Assembly: GCA_045546775.1 (NCBI GenBank)
Contig: JAZQDM010000028.1
Location: 1 to 64,000 of the forward strand
Length of the DNA stretch: 64,000 nt
Source of the DNA: RGIG3002 sp045546775
GTDB taxonomy: Bacteria; Bacillota; Clostridia; Lachnospirales; Lachnospiraceae
Reading direction: 5' to 3'
Below are positions 40,373 to 49,099 of this stretch, piece by piece (position 1 is the stretch's first letter; each line of letters starts with the position of its first letter). The notes below the pieces were generated by a model. The model did not search any database. It was not told the origin of the DNA and was given only the letters and a program-made list of their open reading frames with translations. A program made the position numbers and the translations under genes.

Positions 40373-41258
40373 TACATTTTTTTATACAATGAGACAAGGC
40401 GTCCGAAACATATTCCGTAATAAATGGTTTTCGTTGGCATCCATCGCTACAATCAGCGCCTGTCTGTTTTTGTTTGGCGTGTTTTATGCCATTGTAATCA
40501 ATTTTCAGCATATCGTAAAAACTGCCCAGGAAGGTGTATCTGTCACAATCTTTTTTGAGGAAGGTACATCCGATGAGCGTATTGCAGAAATCGGCGATAT
40601 GGTGAGCAAACGAATGGAAGTATCCCGCGTAGAGTTTATTTCTGCAGATGAAGCATGGGAGAGCTTTAAGGTAGAATATCTTGGTGAATATGCGGACGGA
40701 TTTACAGAGAATCCATTGGAAAACTCTGCCAACTATCAGATTTATTTGAGCGATGTTTCCATGCAGGGAGCATTGGTAACGTATTTGGAGTCGGTGGAAG
40801 GCATCCGTCAAATTAACAAATCAGAGCTTACGGCAGTGACCTTTAGCGGCATGAATGCCTTGATTAGTTATATTTCCGTAGGTGTTATTACAATCCTGCT
40901 TGCCGTTTCCGTGTTCCTTATCAGCAATACGGTAATGATTGGTATTTCGGTTCGTAAAGAAGAAATCAATATTATGAAATACATTGGTGCCACAGACTTT
41001 TTCGTACGTGCGCCTTTCGTAATTGAAGGTATGATTATCGGATTTGTAGGTGCGGCAATACCGCTTGGAATTATTTATTTTATTTACAACAATGTCATCG
41101 GCTATGTAGTAGAGAGATTTGCTATGTTGTCACAATTGTTGGACTTTTTGCCGGTTCAGACTATTTTCCAGGTGTTGACACCGGTAAGTCTTCTTGTAGG
41201 TGTGGGTATCGGATTTTTGGGAAGTATCACAACTGTTAGAAAACACTTGCATGTGTAA
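40359..41258 (+). CDS. ftsX: Cell division protein FtsX
   Basis: A 299-residue membrane protein. The first helix is at about 22-45, followed by an outer domain (50-160) that contacts the hydrolase partner, then three helices (about 170-195, 220-245 and 265-290). It has the FtsX motif SVRKEEINIMKYIGATDFFVRAPF. Start: ATG 40359 (or 40362) after AAAGGTGG, overlapping the ftsE stop by 14 nt, which indicates tight coupling. The hydrolase partner is probably the next gene. Confidence 0.94.
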   Translation: MMKISTFFYTMRQGVRNIFRNKWFSLASIATISACLFLFGVFYAIVINFQHIVKTAQEGVSVTIFFEEGTSDERIAEIGDMVSKRMEVSRVEFISADEAWESFKVEYLGEYADGFTENPLENSANYQIYLSDVSMQGALVTYLESVEGIRQINKSELTAVTFSGMNALISYISVGVITILLAVSVFLISNTVMIGISVRKEEINIMKYIGATDFFVRAPFVIEGMIIGFVGAAIPLGIIYFIYNNVIGYVVERFAMLSQLLDFLPVQTIFQVLTPVSLLVGVGIGFLGSITTVRKHLHV

Positions 41259-41300
41259 CAGTGCGGCGTGACTAAAAGCGCGTTGTGCGGAAAGGGAATA

Positions 41301-42527
41301 ATGAAACATTGGAAATCATTATTGCTTGTGTTGGGGATTGTACTTGTATGCACGTCCTTCTTAGGGAGGGCGGAAGAGGTATCCGCTTCCGAGCAATTGA
41401 CTTCAGATAGCATTAAAGAAAAAGAAAATCAAATAGAAGAAGCCGAAAAAGAAATTGAAGAGTTGGAAAACAGCCTGACGGATTTGAAAGAAGTAAAAGA
41501 AGAATTGGAAAAATCCAAGGATGATTTGTCAAAATACGTAGAAGAGCTGGATTCCAATTTGATAGCGATTGAAAACAGAATTGCAGAGCTGCAGCAATTG
41601 ATTGCAGAAAAAGAAGAGCTGATTGAAATCACAGAGGCAAATCTTGCAAAGGCGCAGGCGATTGAACAACAGCAATACGAAGAAATGAAAATTCGTATTA
41701 AGTTTATGTACGAAAAAAATGACAATTTCTATTTGGAAACCATTTTTTCGGCAGATAGTTTTGGTGATATACTCAACAAAGCGGACTATATCGAGCAGCT
41801 TTCCGCATATGATAGAAAGAAGCTTGATGAGTATGCGTTGAACAGTCAAATGATTGCTCTTTATAAAAAAGAGCTGGAAACAGAAAAAGCGATTTTGGAT
41901 GAAGCGGAAGCAACCGTGTTGGCGGAACAGGCGGCACTGGAGGAGTTGATATCCGAAAAGGAAAAACAGATTACTGCTTTCCAGACAGATATCAATAGCA
42001 AAGAAGCGGCCATTAAGGAATACGAAGAAGATATCGCAATGCAAAACGCGGTTATCGCTGAATTAGAAAAGGCCGTTATGGAAGAAAAGGCGCAGCTGCT
42101 TGCCGAAAACGGGACTGTCATTACGTACGATGGCGGTATGTTCGCATGGCCGGCACCGTCTTATACACGAATTTCCAGTGAATACGGAAACCGTCTGCAT
42201 CCTACGTTAGGGGTATACAAATTCCACAATGGACTGGATATGGCGGCGCCATCCGGGACTAAAATTTTGGCTGCATACGATGGCAAAGTAGTAGCATCCG
42301 CGTACAATTCGTCCATGGGAAATTATGTTATGATTGACCACGGAGATGAGTTGTATACGATTTACATGCATGCATCTGCACTGTATGTTTCAAAAGGCGA
42401 TGTTGTTGTGAAGGGACAGCATATTGCAGCGGTAGGGTCTACCGGACGTTCTACGGGACCGCATTTACATTTTGGAGTACGTTTAAACGGTAAATACGTC
42501 AATCCGTGGAATTATTTGTCAAAATAA
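41301..42527 (+). CDS. EnvC/PcsB-like coiled-coil M23 peptidoglycan hydrolase or activator
   Basis: A 408-residue secreted protein. There is a signal peptide at 1-30 (LLLVLGIVLVCTSFLG), long coiled coils at about 40-150 and 180-275 rich in Glu/Lys/Leu, and a LytM/M23 metallopeptidase domain at about 290-405. Zinc ligands are present in FHNGLDMAAPSG (HxxxD) and GPHLHFGVRLNG (HxH), so the enzyme looks catalytically able. The order ftsE-ftsX-coiled-coil hydrolase matches the FtsEX-PcsB/EnvC/RipC systems, where FtsEX pulls on the coiled coil to switch on wall cleavage. Start: ATG 41301 after GGAAAGGG. Confidence 0.92.
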   Translation: MKHWKSLLLVLGIVLVCTSFLGRAEEVSASEQLTSDSIKEKENQIEEAEKEIEELENSLTDLKEVKEELEKSKDDLSKYVEELDSNLIAIENRIAELQQLIAEKEELIEITEANLAKAQAIEQQQYEEMKIRIKFMYEKNDNFYLETIFSADSFGDILNKADYIEQLSAYDRKKLDEYALNSQMIALYKKELETEKAILDEAEATVLAEQAALEELISEKEKQITAFQTDINSKEAAIKEYEEDIAMQNAVIAELEKAVMEEKAQLLAENGTVITYDGGMFAWPAPSYTRISSEYGNRLHPTLGVYKFHNGLDMAAPSGTKILAAYDGKVVASAYNSSMGNYVMIDHGDELYTIYMHASALYVSKGDVVVKGQHIAAVGSTGRSTGPHLHFGVRLNGKYVNPWNYLSK

Positions 42528-42577
42528 CAGGGGTATATATGCACGAAGTGCAATGCGTATAAATAAGTATTACAAAA

Positions 42578-42599
42578 AACGTCGTCTTCGGACGACGTT
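42578..42599 (+). repeat. Perfect hairpin with UUCG tetraloop between the M23 and ctp genes
   Basis: AACGTCGTC (42578-42586), TTCG loop, GACGACGTT (42591-42599): a 9-bp perfect stem with the very stable C(UUCG)G closure. No T run follows, and the ctp ribosome site comes 8 nt later. It may stabilise or process the mRNA, or limit access to the ribosome site. Confidence 0.65.
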
Positions 42600-42619
42600 A
42601 CTTTGAAAGGGAAGAAATT

Positions 42620-43906
42620 ATGAATGAAAATGAGGTAAGGGTAGTAGAAGCCCGAAAAGAAGGTCAGAAAAAAGGTTTTTTTAATGGTTTGTTCACCGGG
42701 GTAGTGGCTGCGTTGCTCGTTGTTACTACTATTTTTTGTGTGTGCAAATTAGTATCTATTTATAACAGTAAAGTTGCGGATGATGCATTCCGGAATGAAG
42801 AAGAAAAAAATGCAGACGACGGAAGTGTTGTCAATGATGATGTGACAGATAAAATGTCCGATATTGAAAATGTAATCGAACGCTATTTTTATTTGGAAGA
42901 GGTAGATAAACAGGCGATGGAAGACGGCATTTATGAAGGTATGCTGACTTCCTTGGATGATCCCTATTCCACCTATTATTCCAAAGAAGAATTGGAAAGC
43001 ATTATGCAAGATACGCAAGGCGTGTATTATGGAATTGGTGCTTATGTAAGCTTAGACACGATTACAGGATATGCACAAATCAGCGGTATTATTGCAGGTG
43101 CACCTGCGGAAGAAGTGGATTTGCGTGAAGAAGATTTGATTTATGCGGTAGATGGCGTGGAGACGTTTGGCATGTCTTTGGAAGAAGTGGTAGCGCTGAT
43201 TAAAGGAGAGGAAGGGACAAAGGTTCATCTTACTTTAGTGCGTGAGGGCGAAACAGACTACATCGAGATTGATGTAGAGAGAAGACGCGTGGAAGCACCG
43301 ACTGTTACATACGAAGTGTACGATGATAAGACTGCGTATATTCAGATTACGGAGTTCAGTGATATTACGGAAGACCAGTTTACGGAGGCTCTTGCAGTAT
43401 GTAAGGCATCCGGAATGACAGGACTTATTTTGGATTTGAGAAGCAATCCGGGTGGCAATCTGGATACGGTTGTGAAAATTGCAAGACAGATTTTGCCGGA
43501 GGGACTCATCGTTTATACGGAAGACCGTGACGGAAACAGGGACGATTATACATGTAACGGTGAAAATCAGTTGGATGTGCCGCTTGTTGTTTTGATTGAC
43601 GGAAATTCGGCCAGTGCTGCAGAAATTTTGGCAGGTGCCATCAAAGATTATGGAATCGGAACTTTGGTGGGAACGACTTCTTACGGAAAAGGTATTGTGC
43701 AAAGAATTATAACACTGGGAGACGGTTCAGCAGTAAAACTGACGGTAAGTGCATACTACACACCAAACGGCAATAACATTCATGAGATTGGAATTGAGCC
43801 GGATATCGTATGCGAATTTGACAGCGACAGTTATTACGAGGAAGATTACGACAACCAGCTGGAAAAAGCGAAAGAGGTTTTACAAAAGAAAATTGAGGAA
43901 CAGTAA
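42620..43906 (+). CDS. C-terminal processing protease (S41, CtpA/CtpB type)
   Basis: A 428-residue membrane-anchored serine protease. One N-terminal helix (about 22-45) is followed by an outer helical region, a PDZ domain (about 110-195, GIGAYVSLDTITGYAQI and AGAPAEEVDLREEDLI), and an S41 domain with catalytic Ser in DGNSASAAEILAGA and Lys in SYGKGIVQ. It cleaves exported proteins near the C-terminus. Bacillus CtpB and other S41 proteases act in envelope signalling and can control wall hydrolases, fitting its place after ftsEX and the M23 gene. Its stop overlaps the next start (TAATG). Confidence 0.93.
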   Translation: MNENEVRVVEARKEGQKKGFFNGLFTGVVAALLVVTTIFCVCKLVSIYNSKVADDAFRNEEEKNADDGSVVNDDVTDKMSDIENVIERYFYLEEVDKQAMEDGIYEGMLTSLDDPYSTYYSKEELESIMQDTQGVYYGIGAYVSLDTITGYAQISGIIAGAPAEEVDLREEDLIYAVDGVETFGMSLEEVVALIKGEEGTKVHLTLVREGETDYIEIDVERRRVEAPTVTYEVYDDKTAYIQITEFSDITEDQFTEALAVCKASGMTGLILDLRSNPGGNLDTVVKIARQILPEGLIVYTEDRDGNRDDYTCNGENQLDVPLVVLIDGNSASAAEILAGAIKDYGIGTLVGTTSYGKGIVQRIITLGDGSAVKLTVSAYYTPNGNNIHEIGIEPDIVCEFDSDSYYEEDYDNQLEKAKEVLQKKIEEQ

Positions 43907-45276
43907 TGTTATTTAATTCGTATTTGTTTATTTTTGCATTTTTGCCGGTGGCATTGCTTTTGTATTTTGGTATTAATAAGCTTGGCTGTTTTACCATCGC
44001 AAAAGTAGCGCTTACCATTATGTCCGTTATTTTTTACGGATATAACAATCCCAGATATGCAGTTATATTTATCATGAGTATCGTTGTGAACTATTGCCTG
44101 CATTGTCTGCTGATGAAAGACATGCAAAAAGCATTTCGCAAGTTGTGCCTGATTGTCGGCGTATGCTTTAACTTAGGCTGGATAGGATACTTCAAATATC
44201 TTGGATTTTTTATGGAAAATGTAAATGCAATATTTGGATGGGATTTTGTCATTCCGAATATTGTGTTGCCGCTTGGCATCAGTTTTTATACATTCCAACA
44301 GGTGTCTTTTGTGATTGACAGTTATTATAAAACGACGCCCAAATACGGCTTTGTGGATTATGCGCTTTTTGTGGCATTTTTTCCGCAGTTGATTGCAGGA
44401 CCAATTGTGCTTCACGGTGAAATCGTTCCGCAATTTCAGGATGAGACAAAAAAGAAAATAAACTATGAAAATATTGCGGCCGGTATCCGCTATTTTGCGA
44501 TGGGTATGTCGAAAAAAGTACTCATTGCAGACTACTTCGGCAAAATTGTGGATGCAGGTTATGCAGATATCTGGGGACTTAACAGCATGCAGGCAGTGGT
44601 CGTTATGCTTGCCTATACGATTCAGTTGTACTTTGATTTCAGTGGTTATTCTGATATGGCAATCGGGCTTGGAAAGTTTTTCAATATTGACATTCCGATT
44701 AACTTCGATTCGCCGTACAAAGCAGCCAGCATCGGAGAATTCTGGAAGGGATGGAATATTACCCTTACCCGCTTTTTTACAACGTATTTGTACATACCGC
44801 TTGGCGGCAGCAGGAAAGGAATGGCGCGCACTTGCGTGAACACGATGATTGTACTTACGGTCAGCGGATTGTGGCACGGCGCGGACTGGAGCTTTGTGCT
44901 GTGGGGCTTTATGCTTGGACTTGCTATGGTGCTTTACCGTTTGAACCGCGGAAAAATCAAAGTGCCCAGATGGCTTGGTTTTATCGGGACGTTTGCGTTT
45001 GTCAGCGTGAGTGGCGTATTTTTCCGTGCAGATTCCATTGGACAGGCAGTCAGTTTGTTTGGCAGAATGTTAAAAGGCGGCTTCGGAATTGTTCCGTGGT
45101 CACACCTTTTGGCTCTTGCTGTTGTAATGGCAATTGTATTGTTTGCGCCGAATACCCATGAGAGAGTAAAGAACAAAGCATTATCATGGAAAATTGCATT
45201 GGCGGACATTGTTCTGTTAGTAGTTTCCATTTTCTGGCTTTCGGAAGTGGCAGTATTTTTATACTTTAATTTTTAG
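43906..45276 (+). CDS. MBOAT-family membrane O-acyltransferase (AlgI/DltB-like)
   Basis: A 456-residue polytopic membrane protein of the MBOAT family. The catalytic His lies in LTVSGLWHGADWSFVLWG. Other AlgI-type segments are LPLGISFYTFQQVSF, FFPQLIAGPIV and FDFSGYSDMAIGLGKFF. Such proteins move acyl groups across the membrane to acetylate exopolysaccharide, teichoic acid or peptidoglycan. The next gene encodes an exported SGNH-like protein, the usual partner that finishes the transfer outside. Start overlaps the ctp stop. Confidence 0.93.
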   Translation: MLFNSYLFIFAFLPVALLLYFGINKLGCFTIAKVALTIMSVIFYGYNNPRYAVIFIMSIVVNYCLHCLLMKDMQKAFRKLCLIVGVCFNLGWIGYFKYLGFFMENVNAIFGWDFVIPNIVLPLGISFYTFQQVSFVIDSYYKTTPKYGFVDYALFVAFFPQLIAGPIVLHGEIVPQFQDETKKKINYENIAAGIRYFAMGMSKKVLIADYFGKIVDAGYADIWGLNSMQAVVVMLAYTIQLYFDFSGYSDMAIGLGKFFNIDIPINFDSPYKAASIGEFWKGWNITLTRFFTTYLYIPLGGSRKGMARTCVNTMIVLTVSGLWHGADWSFVLWGFMLGLAMVLYRLNRGKIKVPRWLGFIGTFAFVSVSGVFFRADSIGQAVSLFGRMLKGGFGIVPWSHLLALAVVMAIVLFAPNTHERVKNKALSWKIALADIVLLVVSIFWLSEVAVFLYFNF

Positions 45277-45285
45277 GAGAGAAGC

Positions 45286-46356
45286 ATGTCTTGTAAAAAG
45301 TTTGTTAAGATTACTCTTTCAGGAGTAATTAGTTTGCTTTTTTTGGGCGCAATGGTTGTTTTTTTGGTCGATCCGTTTTATCATTATCATAAGGCGTGGT
45401 TTGGCATGCCGGTTGTTTTGTACAATGAAGTGTATCAGACACCGGGAGTTGCAAACCAATTTGAGTATGACAGTGTCATTGTAGGAAGTTCTGTTACAGA
45501 AAACTTTCGTGTTTCCTGGTTTGATGAAGATTTTGACTGGAATACGGTAAAGCTTTCTTACGAAGGGGCGGAGATGGATGACATCAAAGCGATTTTGACG
45601 GAAGTGTTTGAAAGTGACAATGAAGTAAAAAACGTAGTTCTTGCAGTGGACCCGTATCAGCTTTTTCATGAGGTGGGTGTGCAGGCGATTGACAGACCGG
45701 ATTATTTGTACAACGATTTTTTGTTGGATGATGTGAATTATCTTTTTAACAAAGATGCATTTAAGGCATCGCTGGAGAGAATTTGGGATGCGGTTTCCGG
45801 TAAAGAAGTGGATTTGGATGATGCATATAACTTTAGCCAAAAGTACGAGTTTTCCGAACAACAGGTGTTGAAAGATGCGGCACCTTTTAAACAGGCTATG
45901 ACCGACAATCCGATTACGGAAAAAGAAGATATGCGTGCGTATGAGGAGCAGTGCCAAAGAAATTTGGAGGTGCTTCGTCCTTACATAGAAGGAAATCCGG
46001 ATACGCAGTTTATTGTAATATATTCGCCGTACAGCATTATGAATTGGGAGAAAAAAGTGCTGGCAGGCACATTGGAAGCACAGTTGTATGTGGATGCCTA
46101 TTCTATCCGTTGGTTTTTGGAGCAGGACAATGTCCGTGTGTTCTATTTCCAGGATGAATATGAGATGATTACTGATTTGGATAAGTATATGGATACTTGC
46201 CATTATGTGGAAGAGTATAACCATTATATAGAGCAGTGTATTCTGACAGGAAAAAATGAAGTGACAAAAGAGTCATACGCACAGAGAATAGAAAATATGT
46301 ATAATATAGTGAATTCTTATGACTTTGAAGCAGTGTGGGAAAAGTGGACAGAGTAG
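45286..46356 (+). CDS. Exported SGNH-hydrolase-like partner of the MBOAT protein
   Basis: A 356-residue protein with one N-terminal membrane helix (about 9-30) and a large outer domain. A block-I-like Ser is in DSVIVGSSVTENF, and a possible Asp-His pair near the C-terminus is in DKYMDTCHYVEEYNHYI. This follows the DltD/AlgJ/PatB plan, where an SGNH enzyme receives an acyl group delivered by the MBOAT protein. I do not recognise a named family; the call rests on motifs and adjacency (9-nt gap). Confidence 0.7.
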   Translation: MSCKKFVKITLSGVISLLFLGAMVVFLVDPFYHYHKAWFGMPVVLYNEVYQTPGVANQFEYDSVIVGSSVTENFRVSWFDEDFDWNTVKLSYEGAEMDDIKAILTEVFESDNEVKNVVLAVDPYQLFHEVGVQAIDRPDYLYNDFLLDDVNYLFNKDAFKASLERIWDAVSGKEVDLDDAYNFSQKYEFSEQQVLKDAAPFKQAMTDNPITEKEDMRAYEEQCQRNLEVLRPYIEGNPDTQFIVIYSPYSIMNWEKKVLAGTLEAQLYVDAYSIRWFLEQDNVRVFYFQDEYEMITDLDKYMDTCHYVEEYNHYIEQCILTGKNEVTKESYAQRIENMYNIVNSYDFEAVWEKWTE

Positions 46357-46386
46357 TCGTAAGATGTGTAAAGGACGGTGAACGCA

Positions 46387-47490
46387 ATGGGAAGAAAATA
46401 TTTGCCTATTGGTCTAGTTAAACCGGGGATGATTATTGACCAGGATATTATTGACAGAGCAGGAAGAGTATTATTAACCCGAAACAACCGATTAGATGAA
46501 AGTAGAATATCGTTTTTGGAAAATATTGGTTTTCCGGGCGTTTATGTGTGGCAGGATGACTTGGCAGAAGCTAAGAAGGAAGCTATCAAAATCCGAATTA
46601 CGGAAGAAGTACGTAAAAAGTACGAAGAGTTAAGGGTAGAAGATCCCAAAAAAGTAAAGCTCACAGAAAGTGTGAAGGAACGTGTGGCGGAAGGAATTCA
46701 GTACTTGTATTCCGATACCTCCTCCGCTAATTTTACGGATGCTACCAAAAATATTACTTCGGAACTGATGCGTGCCATTGAAGATAATGCGGCAATTGCG
46801 GTAGATATTGGTGCGTTGAAAGTCAGTGATGAATATACGTTTAAGCACAGTGTAGACGTGGCAACGATTTCCATGATTGTGGCGCAGCGTTACGGATTCA
46901 TGCCAAATCAAGTGTACGAAATCGGTATTGCCGGTTTGTTGCATGACATCGGAAAGTCACAAATTCCAAATGAGATTTTGAACAAGGCAGGAAAACTTAC
47001 GGATGAAGAATTTGCGTTAATCAAGCAGCATTCGGAATTGGGATACAAGCTGATTGAAAACAAAAAGGACTTGTCCGACAATATAAAATTTGGTGTTTTG
47101 CAACACCATGAAAAGAAAAACGGAAAGGGATACCCGTATGGAATGACGGAAGACCGCATCAATGTATTTGCCAAGATTATTTCCGTGGTAGACATTTTTG
47201 ATGCGCTGGTGACAGAACGACCATACAAAAAAGCTTTTTCGCCACGTGACGCGGTGGAGATGATTATGTCCATGACAGAAGAACTGGACATGAAAGCGAT
47301 GAAGAGCTTTATGGAAAGTGTCATTTTGTATCCGGTTGGAACGGACGTATATTTGAGCAATGGGGAGCTGGCAAGGGTTATCGAAAACGACGCAAACTAT
47401 GTGCTCAGACCGAAAGTGTTAGGACTAAAAAGCGGTAAAGTATACGATTTGGCAAAGGACAGAGATTGTGCAAATATAATTATCGAGTAA
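46387..47490 (+). CDS. HD-GYP domain protein, probable c-di-GMP phosphodiesterase
   Basis: A 367-residue cytoplasmic protein. The N-terminal part (1-130) is a DUF3391-like/accessory region (LVKPGMIIDQDIIDRAGRVLL). The HD-GYP domain (about 150-300) has LLHDIGKSQIPNEIL and QHHEKKNGKGYP. The GYP residues are present, although the loop reads NGKGYP instead of the commoner DGxGYP. HD-GYP enzymes linearise cyclic di-GMP. Start: ATG 46387 after AAAGGA; a GTG at 46378 is in frame. It lies 150 bp before a diguanylate cyclase gene, giving a synthesis/degradation pair. Confidence 0.9.
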   Translation: MGRKYLPIGLVKPGMIIDQDIIDRAGRVLLTRNNRLDESRISFLENIGFPGVYVWQDDLAEAKKEAIKIRITEEVRKKYEELRVEDPKKVKLTESVKERVAEGIQYLYSDTSSANFTDATKNITSELMRAIEDNAAIAVDIGALKVSDEYTFKHSVDVATISMIVAQRYGFMPNQVYEIGIAGLLHDIGKSQIPNEILNKAGKLTDEEFALIKQHSELGYKLIENKKDLSDNIKFGVLQHHEKKNGKGYPYGMTEDRINVFAKIISVVDIFDALVTERPYKKAFSPRDAVEMIMSMTEELDMKAMKSFMESVILYPVGTDVYLSNGELARVIENDANYVLRPKVLGLKSGKVYDLAKDRDCANIIIE

Positions 47491-47533
47491 TATTTATAGT
47501 ACTTTAATAGCGAAATGGGAGTATAAATAGCAA

Positions 47534-47558
47534 AAAAATGGCAAAAAATACCATTTTT
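47534..47558 (+). terminator. Weak terminator after the HD-GYP gene
   Basis: AAAAATGG (47534-47541) pairs with CCATTTTT (47551-47558); loop 9 nt. The T tract is part of the stem. Confidence 0.5.
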
Positions 47559-47643
47559 ATTAAAGTGTTATGATAGGCTTGCCGAAATAACACAATGGAT
47601 GACAAAGATAGGATGTAGTTTTGTTTAATGGGGACGTGACGTG

Positions 47644-48957
47644 ATGAAAGTTCAAATTGAGAAGGAGAATGTAATTGTATCATCCGCATTTCGGATGATG
47701 TTGGACAGTACGAATGACATGATGTTTGTGAAAGATGCGAATCTTGTGTATGTGGCAGCATCAAAGGCATTTGTAAAAATGGTTGGAAAAGAATCGGAAG
47801 AAGAAATTGTCGGCCGCACCGATTGTGAGATTTTTGTAGATAAGAATCTGGCGAAACGTTATATTACGGACGACCGCAGACTGCTCAAAAGTGGTAAAAG
47901 TCTTGTGGATTATCCGGAGCCGATTACGGATGACAACGGGGAGGCCCGTTATGGTATTACTTCCAAATATATTTTGACAGCACCGAGTGGAGAAAATATC
48001 GGTATTTTTGGTGTGACAAGGGACATCACAAAAGAATATATGATGCGTCAACACTATCAGCATGAGTTGAAATATTTGTTCCGGCTTCCGGAAGATGTGT
48101 ATGCTGTAAGTTATATTGATGTGGAAGATTGGCGTGTTATAGGACAGAGAGGTCAGAAGATTGATAAGTGTGTGGTAGAAACAAGCCATACAGTGGAAGC
48201 GATGACAAAAGTGGCAAACAAAGCCATTGTGGACAAAGAGTGTGATGCGGCTGCATTTTATCGTCAGCTTACATCGGAAACGTTGAAAGATATTTACATG
48301 AACGGTGCCACAGAATTAGAGTTTCAATACAAGAGAAATTTTGGTAAGAATATGGTGAAGTGGGTTCAAAATGAAATTCGCTTTATGGTCGATGTGGACA
48401 GCGGACATTTGTGTGCCATGTTTTCCGTCAAGGATATTGATGAAAAACAGCATGCGGAGCAAAGACTCAGGGAAGCGGCAAGAACAGACCGCATGACAAA
48501 ATTGCTCAATCGTGAGACGACGATGGAGTCGATTCGTCAGACACTTAGCAAAGAAAAAAATCATCAGCATGCGTTGTTTATCATTGACGTAGACAATTTC
48601 AAATCTTTGAATGATACGTTGGGACACCAGACCGGTGACGAGTTTTTGGTTTCGCTGGCAGAAGTTCTTAAGAAAAGTTTCCGCGAAAGTGATATTGTAG
48701 GAAGAGTCGGCGGCGATGAGTTTTTTGCACTCATGCGCAATATTTCCGAGTTTTCTGTGACAATGCAAAAAGCACAGGAACTTCTTGCCAATATCGATGA
48801 AGTGTGCGCAAACTATCCGCATGTCAATTTGTCCGGTAGCATAGGCATCAGCGTATACCCCGAAAACGGTAAAACGTTGAATGAATTGTATGCCCAGTCG
48901 GACAGTGCCTTGTATCAGGCAAAACGGGAAGGCAAAAACCAGTATGTATTTGCGTAA
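47644..48957 (+). CDS. Diguanylate cyclase with PAS domain (PAS-GGDEF)
   Basis: A 437-residue soluble protein. An N-terminal PAS domain (about 12-135, with a YVAASKAFVKMVGKESEEEIVG segment in pieces) and a second sensor-like region lead to a GGDEF domain (about 275-437). The active-site loop is intact (GRVGGDEFFALM), and the inhibitory I-site RxxD (RESD) sits five residues before it. It should make cyclic di-GMP with feedback inhibition. No membrane segment is seen, so the PAS domain senses something in the cytoplasm. Start: ATG 47644; the ribosome site is weak (GGGGACGTG), so expression may be low. Confidence 0.92.
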   Translation: MKVQIEKENVIVSSAFRMMLDSTNDMMFVKDANLVYVAASKAFVKMVGKESEEEIVGRTDCEIFVDKNLAKRYITDDRRLLKSGKSLVDYPEPITDDNGEARYGITSKYILTAPSGENIGIFGVTRDITKEYMMRQHYQHELKYLFRLPEDVYAVSYIDVEDWRVIGQRGQKIDKCVVETSHTVEAMTKVANKAIVDKECDAAAFYRQLTSETLKDIYMNGATELEFQYKRNFGKNMVKWVQNEIRFMVDVDSGHLCAMFSVKDIDEKQHAEQRLREAARTDRMTKLLNRETTMESIRQTLSKEKNHQHALFIIDVDNFKSLNDTLGHQTGDEFLVSLAEVLKKSFRESDIVGRVGGDEFFALMRNISEFSVTMQKAQELLANIDEVCANYPHVNLSGSIGISVYPENGKTLNELYAQSDSALYQAKREGKNQYVFA

Positions 48958-48983
48958 AAAGCATTAGATATGAACAAAATAGT

Positions 48984-49019
48984 AACCGGAACGGAGTGGA
49001 AGCTTCGTTTCGGTTTTTT
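48984..49019 (+). terminator. Terminator after the diguanylate cyclase gene
   Basis: A 13-bp stem (48984-48996 with 49003-49015, several G-T pairs; AACCGGAACGGAG start) is followed by a T tract. Confidence 0.8.
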
Positions 49020-49049
49020 GCATTTTGGACTATACATTTTAGGAAAGTG

Positions 49050-49058
49050 TGTTATACT
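49050..49058 (+). promoter_or_regulatory. Extended -10 promoter for uvrB
   Basis: TGTTATACT (49050-49058) is a TGn extended -10. The -35 region is poor, as such promoters allow. It lies 42 bp before the uvrB start. No LexA box was found by eye. Confidence 0.55.
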
Positions 49059-49099
49059 ATAAAAACAGAATATATGTTCGTAATGAGGAGAGATGTTTC

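Noticed and set aside
49021..49099. LexA/SOS box upstream of uvrB
   Set aside because: No match to the Gram-positive CGAAC-N4-GTTCG consensus was seen by eye.
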